Assembly: GCA_905250115.1 (NCBI GenBank) | Contig: CAJNOI010000032.1 | Span: 62,001-126,000, forward strand | Origin: Adineta steineri | Lineage: Eukaryota; Rotifera; Eurotatoria; Adinetida; Adinetidae | Direction of reading: 5' to 3' | Length of the DNA stretch: 64,000 nucleotides | Shown here: one piece after another, positions 22,118 to 32,931 of the stretch | Layout of the letters: each line of letters opens with the position of its first letter | How positions within the stretch are numbered: the first letter of the stretch is position 1 | The notes under the pieces: generated by a model | What the model saw: only the letters and a program-made list of their open reading frames with translations | Database searches by the model: none | What the model was told of the DNA's origin: nothing | Program-made: the position numbers and the translations under genes

Positions 22118-23042
22118 TTATATATCATCAAGTAAGATATATTTCATTAATTGATTATACTTCACCGGAAGTGTTTGAATACGTTCTCGAAAATGGGTAC
22201 CCGCAACTTGTAAGCGTATTTTTAAACGACATAAGCTTTTTAATGGACGTATTCGTTGTTGAAATAATGATATAGGTGGAATATAACCAGCTTCAATTAA
22301 TAAACGTGCTAAACGCATATGTTTATTAATAATTAACCATTGAAAAAGGTCTTTGTCATTTATATTAAATGATATAGCACCATTACGAATAAGATCATTA
22401 ATAATTGTTAGATTATATTTAACAAAATCAAACGCTGTTAAATGATATTGATTATGAATACGTACATTTGCACCGGCTTGTTCAAGTAATAAATGTACAA
22501 TATCACAATCAGAATGAAGTACAGCTAACATTAATGGTGTTGTACCATAACGATCTTGTGCATTAACATCAGCGCCTATTTAAAAAACAAATAAAATGAA
22601 TATTTTATTTAAAAAAAACTTTATGGTTTCTATTCACCATGTTGAAGAAGAATTTGAACGATATCATAGCGATTTGATTTTGCTAATACAGCATAATGAA
22701 GTGCTGTTTTCCAACCAGGTAAATGTTGTGTATTGATATTAGCATGAAAATAATTAATTAATATATCAACTATTTCATACGAACCAAAATGACACGCAGC
22801 AGCTATAAAAATCAAACATAGATGAAAATATAATATAAGAATTGTTTTTTTATACCTAATGGTGTAATAGGATGATTAAAATCATCTCTATATGAAACAA
22901 AATAAAGACTTTGATTTATTGTTGAACGAGCTCGATTCGATTCCAGAATATATCGAACTTTAGTAAGATCCTGTTGTATTATAGCAACTATTAATCGGTC
23001 ATCCGTATTATAAGATGGAAGAAAACGATGAGCGGGTAGCAT
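22118..23042 (-). CDS. Ankyrin repeat and SOCS-box protein (ASB family)
   Basis: Exons 22856-23042, 22638-22802 and 22118-22575 total 810 nt (269 aa). Four or so ankyrin units are visible: AACHFGSYEIVDILINYF, GWKTALHYAVLAKSNRYDIV, YGTTPLMLAVLHSDCDIVHLLL, and YHLTAFDFV. The C-terminal 45 residues match a SOCS box: SLCRLKIRLQ ... FRERIQTLPVKYNQLMKYILL. ASB proteins use the SOCS box to bind Elongin B/C and Cullin-5 and the ankyrin repeats to pick substrates for ubiquitination. The substrate here is unknown. Introns are 50-60 bp and in frame throughout. The particular ASB number cannot be assigned. Confidence 0.85.
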
Positions 23043-24374
23043 AATAATTTTTTTTTGATTATATTTAACAAAAATAAATAACTAAATCTTAATACTATTT
23101 TAGTTTAACAGTTGTATAATTAATTATAGTTTTTTGATCATCATACTATCTATCTATACAAGTATTCCATTCCATAAATTACCAATTATTACGATTGGTA
23201 TATAATATCTACAAGATAATAATAATGTCGTTATTATATGAAATTTTCTCATAAATCTTTTTAAAAAAAAATTTAATATAATATTTGAAAAATATTTCTA
23301 GGAGCAAATAAAATTTTGTATCGATATTCCTATCTCATTCTTGTTATCACAAGCCAAATATTATATTATTGTAACTAAATTAGATATTCATAGAAGCATT
23401 TTTGTGAAAGAAAGAGAACCAAATTTTGTTTAAATTAATGAACTATTTTACTTACTTGATAATACACAAAGTCGGTATATAGGTTAATTATTCAATCGAT
23501 AACATCCAAAAACAAGCACTGTTATATGTTAGGAATGAATATTTTGTAGAAAGAATAAATCAAGAGTTTGATTTAACACAATTTAATGAATTTATTTGTT
23601 CCACATATATTAAATCAATTTTCATGCAATTATTTTATCTTGATGAAATTTTCGGTCTAAAAATAACCAAATAGAAATATATGAATAAAAAACGAATTAT
23701 ATTTTTCGAACAATAGATTATTTGTTGAATAAATATCGAATAAGAAACTAGTGACATCTATTTCTTTGATTAAATATTATATTGTAACATCCATTTGGGT
23801 AATCTGCATTCTATAAATGGCTTCTCAATCAATTAGTATATTACAAATCGTAAAAGAAAGTTCTTCTTGTTGTTTCGTGTATTCAATCGCGTATATGAAT
23901 ACATTAAAATGCACCTAGACGTCGACGATATATCATTGTTCTCTAGTAAACATTCATTTAATCTTTCACATCTCTACTTTTTCTCAAATTTCCATCATTA
24001 ATCATTCTAATTGATTATTTCGATTTATTATTCAGTCAATAATATCATCTCTACACCATTATCGTCATCAATACCAAAGTAAACTGTCCATCATCTTATA
24101 TATATATCTATAATCTTCTGCGATTGAAAAAAAAAAGGAAAATTTCCCTTCGTTTTTCGTATATTCTTTTGTTCATAAACCATATAAGAATATTCAAAAA
24201 AAAAAAAAAAAAAGAAAAATTGTAAACTTATATTTCATCATCTTTTTTCCCACCTCTTTCAGAGACAACAATATTGGTTATTCAAACAATTATTTCCTAT
24301 ATGGTAAGTAAATAGAAGATAAGAATAAAATTAAACCTTACTTTGTTGTTTTTTTTTTGTTAGTTGATAAATTA
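23043..24374. other. Intergenic region, promoters of ASB and ZC3H18
   Basis: 1.3 kb AT-rich DNA between two divergent genes. Near its right end a short exon-like segment ends at about 24302 with a GTAAGT donor and an acceptor TTGTTAG at 24362, so ZC3H18 probably has a spliced 5' leader. No other element seen. Confidence 0.45.
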
Positions 24375-27300
24375 ATGGATACTGAAAATACAAATGATGA
24401 ACAAAATCAATCAATATCAAAAGGAACAATTCAAACAAAATTACGTATGAAAGAACGTAGTCGTTCACAAACAACACCAACAAATACTGATATAAATGAT
24501 CCAGAAAATTTAGATTATGAAGATATTGATGATAATCATCAAGTTAAGCAAATTCATAATTCGGTGAAGAAAATAAATGATGAAGAAAAATCATCAGTTG
24601 ATATTCAAGTAGAATAATATTGAAAATTTTTAGAAATAAAATCAAATTTTTTGTATTTCGAAGGATGAAGAAGAAGATAAGACATTAAATAATCAACAGA
24701 AGATAAATAATGGTTCATCAAATAATCAAGCAGCAGCAAGTGATGAAGGAGAAGTGGTAATTTCAATAGATAATAAAAAATTTTCAATTAAGTAAAATCG
24801 TTTTTGATTGATTAGGATGAAGCTGATTTAGAAGATGGAGAGATTCATGATCCAAGTACAACAAAAAATGATAATGCATCATCTGATGAACAATCATTAG
24901 ATCAAAATCGTAATCAAACAAATACTGGTGTACCATCATCACCTCAAGCTAAAGTACATTGTCGATTTTTTCTTCAAGGTCGTTGTCACTGGGGACCTAA
25001 TTGCAAATATATTCATCCAAATAATGATTCAATAAAAAGTATAGAAAAACGAATTCTTCTTATTTTCATATAATATTTTAATTTCTAGATCTAAATAATG
25101 CACCTGTTGTTGATGGTATATCATCATTAAATAATGATATTTCACCACCATCATCAGCTAGTATTTCTACACCACAACCAACGAATAATTCATGGATCTC
25201 ACCACAAGCAACAACTATTGTAAGAATATTTGTTGATGAAGAAGAAGAATTACTTATAAAATATTTTGTTTATAGGCACCTACATTTTTCCCAAATCCAA
25301 TTCTTCGTGGTCAAGCTCCACCATCTGGTATGCCCCTTGTGCCACCAAGTGGTACAGAATCAGCATGGGAACGTGGATTACGTTCAGCAAAAACTGTATG
25401 TATCCATATATTTCAGATTATTTAAAATATATTTCTCTTTAATTTATTTAGCTTCGTGAACAATCTATGCGACGTAAACAACAAGATAAAGATTTCAATG
25501 ATAAAAAATTTAATTTAACTATACGTGATGCACTTGATGAAAGAGAAGCAGATGATAATCTTTTAAATATTGATCGGTAAATATTCCATGTAAATATATA
25601 TGAATTCATTTTTTTATTATTTTGTTTTTCAAGACCATCTTTAATGGATTACGATCAATCTGGATCGAATTATATTGATCAACGTGGTTATTCAGATAGA
25701 TATCATCCATATATGTATTCAAATTCATCTAACAATTCTCACTATAATAATAATAATCATCATCGAATGAATAATAATAATAATAATAATTCTCGACATA
25801 ATCAAATGTCTTCAACAAATGATCATCTTGCTCGTCGATCACGGCATTCCAATGATTATACTGATTCACGAAATGATAATCGAAATCGAAAAGATAAATT
25901 ATCAACAAAAGATAAGTAAGTTTTAATATTTTTATTTCATTAATAAATATCATAAGAACACTTTTTTCATTATTTCTTATTAGTAAATCAACATCGAAAA
26001 GAGATGATGTATTACCTTATAAACGTAATCCATCTCAACAACAGTATGTATCCGGTTCACATCATAATAATGATGAACAATTACATCCTAATCCGTACAA
26101 TAATCGACGAGGAGATGATTGGCATGATCCATGGGATAGGTACTTAATTTTATTTAAATTTCAGGATCTTCTTAAAAAAAAAGATTATAATTCTATTGAG
26201 TAATTGCAATTTAATATATCTGAAATTATACCCGCATTCTAGCAAGATCCTTCTATCTTAAGATAGACACTTATGTAGATTTACTTTCATAGGTTTTCAA
26301 TCTGTTTCATTTTATAATTTCTTAGATCACGAAATCATGGTGGCGGTGGTAGTAATCGTCGTTCATCAGGTGGTGGTCGAGAAGTATCTTATTCATCATC
26401 ATCAGCGTCATCTTCCAGGTAATAATCCAATCTTCTAGAAGATTGCATTATTCTTCTTTTTTTTTTGTGCTTAGTTCATCTCGATCATCTCGTTCACATT
26501 CTCCATCTACAACATCATCGAGTCGATCAAGGCAAGTTTTGTTGCTTAATACAAACTAATTATTAGTTCTTGCATGAATTATTTGTCTATTTTGCATATT
26601 ATTTTATTATTTTGCTTACGCTTTAGATCGAGATCAAGAAGTCGACCAAAACGTCGTTCACCTTCTGTAACACGTGCAACAAAATCAACACCAACAACAA
26701 AATCATCCGAGTATTAAACGCTTTTTTTTGATTTAATTTTTTTAAATAAAAATATAAATCCAATAATTGATTACTAATGAATTTTATTTTAGAATGGCTA
26801 AGAATGGCAATGATAAAAAATCCAATGGAAATAAAAAATTAGTCTCACCATCAGCAACGACAAATAAATTTCTTCCTGGTCGACAAATATCAAGTCATAC
26901 ATTGAAAAAAGCAGAAAAAAGTAGTATTAGCAGTAATTCAACAACTAATAATCATTCGAAAGATCAACGCGGAAAAGATTCAGATATAAATACAAAAAAA
27001 CAATTAAAAAAAGAAAACATAAAGTATAAAATTGAAAAATAAAGTTCTTATAACGGTTATTGTTTTCTTCTTATAATTAAGTCGATCGGATAGTACTAGT
27101 TCATCATCATCATCGGATAGCGATACAAATCGTGTAACACATCGATCGTCTAGTTCATCATCGGATAGTTCAAGTTCAGAAAATGATACACGAACATCAG
27201 CTAAAACAAAAACAGGTACGATCTATTTGATCATTTAGACACTAAAACTGAAATCATAAAAAGATTTATGTATTGAAGTAGTTTTTAATCCTATTATGTA

Positions 27301-27919
27301 AAATAGGAATTCAAAGGGATTTAATTCGTTATGTCATACGTGTGTTATATTTTTCTCGATAATAATATTCTTTTTGTTTTATTTAGCTTCAAGTGGAACT
27401 AAAGCATCAGTTGGTAGTAGCAGTCATTCAACAAAATCAGTTAGTCGACAAGTATCTTCATCGTCAGGTGGTGCTGGTAGTAAAAATACAAGTACAAAAT
27501 CAAAAACTGATTCTACAGTTCGAGGATCATCGAAAACAAAAGAATCAGCATCAACATCATCTAAGGTAACTGAAAATAATTTGTTTAGAAAAATAAGAAA
27601 TTTTTCTTTAAAAGAAACGACGTGATACTTCATCATCGACAGGTGCAACTAAAAAAACAAAATTAAATAGTATGTTTACATATATATATATCTTCATTCA
27701 TAATGAAATCTTTTTTATTTTAGCGGATTCTCATAAATCATCAACTGATGCAAGTAATGCAGAAAATTCTGATTCTAGTATGTATTTTTTTTTTGTATTA
27801 GAAAAATTATAATTTGATTTTTTATATTAGCTAAAAAGAAAGAAAAACAGAAGATCTTAAAAAAATTACAAGAAGTAGAAAAACTTATAAGCCAACGATC
27901 GACAAAAGCATCATCTTGA
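24375..27919 (+). CDS. ZC3H18: Zinc finger CCCH domain-containing protein 18
   Basis: Nuclear RNA-processing factor linking the cap-binding complex to the exosome-NEXT machinery in animals. At least fifteen exons with short introns were joined by GT-AG sites and frame, from ATG 24375 to TGA 27917. An acidic N-terminal part (DPENLDYEDIDD, EADLEDGEIHDPS) leads to one CCCH finger: CRFFLQGRCHWGPNCKYIH. Next is the family block TESAWERGLRSAK followed by KDFNDKKFNLTIRD, diagnostic of ZC3H18. The rest is Ser/Arg and Lys/Ser-rich (SRSRSRPKRRSPS), ending in a short coiled coil KKKEKQKILKKLQEVEKLI. A near-identical inverted copy of its 3' half occurs at 62516-64000. Confidence 0.9.
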
Positions 27920-28960
27920 CTTAATTAATTGAAGAAAAAACATAGAACTTAATTGTATATTTTCCTCTCTTTTTTCTTTTCTTTTTTTTTTCATTGTTCG
28001 AGCCTTTTCTGTGTGTGTGTATATGTCTCCTCTTTGTATATGCATATTTGAAAAACAGAAAATACCAATATATCTGTGTGTATTCATGTCTATTCTACAT
28101 TCATTCATATTAAAAAAATGAACTTGTTCTTGAAATGTGGATGTAGTATATTTGTTGTTGTTGTTCTTCTTTGTTTTTTTTTCTCTTTTATGATTTCATA
28201 TGGTTATTTTTATGCAATTACAATAGAAGGAGACAGAAAAGAATGAATTATTAATCGTATATACCTATATATATATATACATATTCTTTAGATTCATGTT
28301 TAAAAAGAGAATAACAAATGAAAGTTTCAGGTTATATCGATTCATAGCTGAAAATAAACATAAACACATGGTATTATAGTTCTTTAATCTAGGGATAGAT
28401 AGGTAAATCATGCTATTAATAACATACTTATTACTAAAAATTCAATAGAAGTAAGAAGGCTTTTATTTATCTAGGTGAATGAATGAATAGTTTGTATGAG
28501 ATATATTTTGTAACTTCGTAGATAGTTTTTAATCACTAATGTTCGTAAATATGCCTTAAGATCAACATAAAAAAATGATAATCTCGTTTTTTTTCAGGCG
28601 AAGAATACAAATAGTCGATTAAATGTTGATTTTTATTACGTACTTTGAAAAAAAAAACAATAAATATTAGATATACCCTGAATCAAATAAGACTAATGAC
28701 AATTTTTTCTACCTAACAGATATGTTTATATAAAAATCCCTAAAGAAATTTTCAAAATGGATTTTTTCATTCAAGCGTTAAAAAAAACATATTAATATTA
28801 TCTATTTTTATATCTAGCATTGAGGATAATATATAAATATATAGTGCTCGTATTATTGAGTACTTTGTTATTAACAAAAAAAATGTTCTTTTCACTGATA
28901 ATAAAATTGATCATGTAGAAATTTTTTGAAAAAAAATGATTTAATATTAATAAATTTTAG
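27920..28960. other. 3' flank of ZC3H18 and upstream region of the RPL11-like gene
   Basis: About 1 kb AT-rich DNA with T- and TA-rich runs. An acceptor (ATTTTAG) ends exactly at 28960, so a 5' exon of the next gene must lie inside, but I could not identify it. Confidence 0.4.
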
Positions 28961-29422
28961 ATGGTTACATTAAAAAAATTGTCCTTAAATATATGTGTAG
29001 GTGAATCAGGTGATCGATTAACTCGTGCATCAAAAATTTTAGAAGAATTAACAGGACAAAAACCATCTGTTGGTCATGCACAACGAACTATTCGTTCTTT
29101 TGGTATTCAACGTAATGAAGAAATAAGTGTTTTTTGTTCAGTACGTAATACATTAGCAAATGATTTACTTGAACGTGCACTTCGAATAAAAGAATATCGG
29201 CTACCATCGAAATGTTTTAGCGAAGAAGGAACATTTTGTTTTGGTATTGATGAACATATTGATTTAGATGGAATGAAATATGATCCAAATATTGGAATAT
29301 TTGGAATGAATTTTGTTGTTATTTGTGGAAAATCAGGAACGGATAATCGTGTTACAAAAGAAGAAGCTATTCTATGGTTTCAAAATACTTTTAATGGAAT
29401 TGTAATGAAAACTAATAAATAG
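28961..29422 (+). CDS. RPL11-like (uL5) ribosomal protein, shortened and divergent
   Basis: The 153-codon frame matches 60S ribosomal protein L11: LSLNICVGESGDRLTRASKILEELTGQ, RTIRSFGIQRNEEI, FGIDEHIDLDGMKYDPNIGIFGMNF and KEEAILWFQ. Normal RPL11 is about 178 aa and binds 5S rRNA at the central protuberance. Here the N-terminal 10-15 residues are missing from this exon, which follows directly on a splice acceptor. The highly conserved basic loop between the IGIFG strand and the KEEA helix is reduced to KSGTDNRVT, losing the Lys/Arg-rich stretch of about a dozen residues. Several other invariant positions differ. It is therefore more likely a diverged paralog than the main ribosomal gene. Confidence 0.8.
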   Translation: MVTLKKLSLNICVGESGDRLTRASKILEELTGQKPSVGHAQRTIRSFGIQRNEEISVFCSVRNTLANDLLERALRIKEYRLPSKCFSEEGTFCFGIDEHIDLDGMKYDPNIGIFGMNFVVICGKSGTDNRVTKEEAILWFQNTFNGIVMKTNK

Positions 29423-29480
29423 TTTTATTAATTCATTACAAAATATACAAAACTAAAGTATTTTGTTAATTTTTAGATTA

Positions 29481-30877
29481 ATGTTCATTTATTTGAGATT
29501 AAATCCTAATAAAAAATGCATCCTACATCTGCAAAGATTCTTATCAACGGGTATATAGTAAATGATTATTATTGAAAAGAAAAAAGAAAATCTTCATTTG
29601 CTTTTGTTTTGATAGTTACAACACGTTTTGATCCATGTACTGGTTGTGAAATACCTTGTACAACACATGTGACTTATCCACCGGAAATTGTCAAAGAAAT
29701 TGATCAGAGTAATATGAATAATTCCGTTGAAAAACATCGTCGTCATTTATGTATTGGACAACCATTTTCACATACTCAATGGCCAAAACATATTAAAAAT
29801 TTACAAGATGGTTATATAAATGAATTAGAAAGAATAATAACAGAAAAACAATCTGATATTGGTTATCCTGTTAAATTAACATCAGCAGTCGTAGAGTCGA
29901 GCAATGATTTGAAACAAACAGCTGATTGGTATTTATTTCCAGATCGAATTAAAATAAATAATGTAACTATGAAACAAATTGAACCAATCATTGATAAATT
30001 ATTTATTAAAGATCAATCAATTATTAAAATAAAACATAAAACAAAAACAATTGAACAACAACTTGAAGAAAATAATAATCTACCTGTATTTTCTGAACAG
30101 ATTACATGTGAAAGACTGCAGGGTCTTTGGGTACTTGTCTGTTGTCATAATCAACGTGATCACCGATGCGGTATGTCAAATAGATTTTATTTAAGAAAAT
30201 CTAACTACTGTAAAATTAATATCCGGAGTTTCAATGATAAATTGAAACAAATTTTTTCAATGTCGGATCTTCACAAGCAAAGTTTTAATATAATAAACAA
30301 TCTTCGTCTAATAAAAACTACTGTCAGGAAATTAACTTTCTTTGATGACATAAAAAAGTTGACAAATGTGTTCGATTGTACTAGAAGAGTTCTTCCAGGG
30401 TCTCTTTAAATGTCATTTCAATATAATTATCCAATTGTCTCTATTAGTTCAATAATTTAAATAAATAATGGGTTCTATTTTTAGGAGTAATTGGACCAAT
30501 TTTGGTTGATGAAATAGAAAAATATATTCAAAAAACTGATCGTGTTGATAATGTACATTGTTTAAAAATAAGTCATATCGGTAAGTTCATCAATGATAAA
30601 GAACTATTTATAAGTATGTCCTCTTCTTCTTGTTGTTGTTCTTTTATAAGTTTTCTATGTATTACAAATAAAAACAATCAAAAAAATCTTCTGTTTATAT
30701 TTAGGTGGACATAGATTTGCTGGTAATGTTATTGTTTATCCATCGGGCACATGGTATGGTCGAGTATTACCATGTCATATACCATTATTAATTGATGCTC
30801 ATGTAGCATCATCATCATCGAATGATTTAAAAGAGAAATTAAAACCACTTTTACGTGGATATTTAGATACTAGTTAA
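29481..30877 (+). CDS. Apd1/Aim32-type sucrase-ferredoxin-like [2Fe-2S] protein
   Basis: Exons 29481-29550, 29616-30170, 30485-30580 and 30705-30877 total 894 nt (297 aa). The start at 29481 is chosen because only that ATG joins in phase with exon 2; it gives an Arg/Lys-containing leader (MFIYLRLNPNKKCILHLQRF) that suits mitochondrial import. Family features: FDPCTGCEIPC, the CCHNQRDHRCG block (C-x8-C), GVIGPILVDEIEKYI, SHIGGHRFAGNVIVYPSG and WYGRV. The cysteines plus the two His of HxGGH are the ligands of the bis-histidinyl [2Fe-2S] cluster in Apd1/Aim32 (family knowledge). The 314-bp intron after HRCG reads open in frame for about 80 codons, but the join across it restores the family sequence exactly. 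Redox role in thiol or electron handling; substrate unknown. Confidence 0.8.
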
Positions 30878-32931
30878 TAAACGGAAGAAAAAAAAATAAT
30901 TAATCAAAATGTTTTTATCTCTTTTTTTATTTTTCTATGATAGATAATAAATGATGTTATGAATCTCTATCAAATCGTACATATATATTTATGTAAACAG
31001 TTATTAATAAATTATGTACGCAGTCGAGAGTACATCGACTGGAAAAATTTTTCGTACGAGTGTTATGCCAAAGGAAATGTTTTTTTGTTTTTTTCAAAAA
31101 AAAATAACATATATATTATCTCTGTGTGTGTTTTTAATCAATTATTCATTATTACTTTTATGCTTACTGTCGATACATCATGAACTTTGTCAATATATGA
31201 AACTAATACAATCATTCATAATACGTGTTTGTATAGATATATCTATATAAAAGTCAATCTTAGATAGTAGAAAACCTTGCACATCATCTTTTGTTCTTCT
31301 ATAAGAAATAACAATATCAAGATGTTGTCTTTGATAACACTTATAATGACTTTTTTTTGATAAATTATTCTTTCTCTTTTTCTTTTTTTATATCTATAAG
31401 AAAAGGATTAAAGCAAAAAAAAAAAAGAAAGAAAATTGAAGTGTTGATTCTGTTGATGATTAGTTATAAAACTTGAGTGGAATAATATTAGCAAATTAAG
31501 AAAAGAAAAAAAATGAATTTTGTAATGATTTCCTGTTTCTTCTACTTATGTCAATATTTATATGGCAATAATTGTGTTCAATTGACATCACCTTAATGTT
31601 CTCTTCAAAAGCTTTCTTTTTCTCAATTTCTTCTTCTTCTTCTTTCTTCTTCTTCTTCTAGTTTTCCTTATTAATGTTTTGTTCGCCTGTTTTTAATCGT
31701 AAAAGAACAATGATTACTTGGATAGAACTAGGAAAGAAAAAGGAGAAGAAAAAAAAAAGAAGAATTTCGTCAACATCAGGAAAAAGGAAGGAATTTGCTT
31801 TTTTTCTCTCTTTTTCTCTTATTTCCCAGATTACCTAAATAAAGTCATCAATAAAAATGAATCAGTGCCATAGGACGATCCCGTGCCTCAGCCTATTTCC
31901 GGCTCGTATTTCAATAGTGGCTATATTAACGACAGATACAAACGCACAGAATAAACGAAAGCTTACACCATAAAACGTTCATTTCTTTAATTATATTATA
32001 ATTTATACAAACAAACTTTTATAGTTACAGGTAATTTAAATATTGCGAATAGATTATCTAGAAATCTTAATCATCTTATTATAATAATTCTCTGATGATA
32101 TATACTTTCTTCATTCGTAATCATTAACAATTCAGCAGCTATTTAATTTAAGTGTGAACTTGTTAATATATATAAACAACAATTCATAGTTAGTCTTAGA
32201 CAAAAAAAAAGTTCGATGAAACGCGCAGATTTCTTTAATCTTATTTTTGAAATGTTAACAAGTGTTTGTAATCATCTGTCTTTTTTCCTTCCTACTAATG
32301 ATATGATTTATTCATATCTATATACTTCCTAACTTCTATATATGTTTTCTATAAGGTTTATGTTTGTAAACATGCTATATCAGGAAATAATTATATGAAA
32401 GTTATATATGACACTTGTACTTTTTGATTTGCTCTTTGTTTTACTCAGTAGGAAGCAATTTATTCAAACATATGTAATTCATTTTGCTTCACTTCATTTA
32501 TATCATTTGATTTACTCTCTCCTACGACTATTACGTTCCTTCTTTTGTATCTGTCTGATTACTATCGTAACATCATTCTCTATTTTTTTTCTCCCTTAAC
32601 TATCATTCTTATAGGCAATTCAATTGATTTATCTCATCTTCTCCGAATGCTACGCCTATTGTCGTTTAGCAAACAATCGTATATATATATATACAGACAG
32701 AGATAAATACAAATTACTAGTAAATTGAAAAACCACATTAAATCTTCGTAATAAAATTATAGTAATTGCTATTAGTAGTGTAATTTTCTATTGTATATTA
32801 GAGGTTTGAAGTACAAGATCAACCCCAGAAGACGTCAAAGAACAATCAAATAATCTATGGACTAAACATGAACAATATTTTTTCAAGAAATAATTATGCA
32901 AATTGATTGTCAATGATAATTGGAAAAAAAA
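30878..32931. other. Intergenic region upstream of the Cys-loop receptor
   Basis: 2.05 kb without a convincing gene. It is mostly AT-rich with CT-rich (about 31630-31665) and GA-rich (about 31735-31795) tracts. A short stretch of more balanced composition at about 31863-31960 stands out but has no identifiable RNA fold or protein. Confidence 0.4.

Noticed and set aside
25729..25953. Tyr/Asp-rich minus-strand frame
   Set aside because: Antisense of the Asn/His-rich ZC3H18 exon with AAT/CAT repeats.
30171..30409. Extension of the [2Fe-2S] protein reading frame to 30409 as a normal C-terminus
   Set aside because: Splicing at 30170/30485 restores the family continuation CGVIGPILVDE and the HxGGH ligands; the extension is intron read-through.
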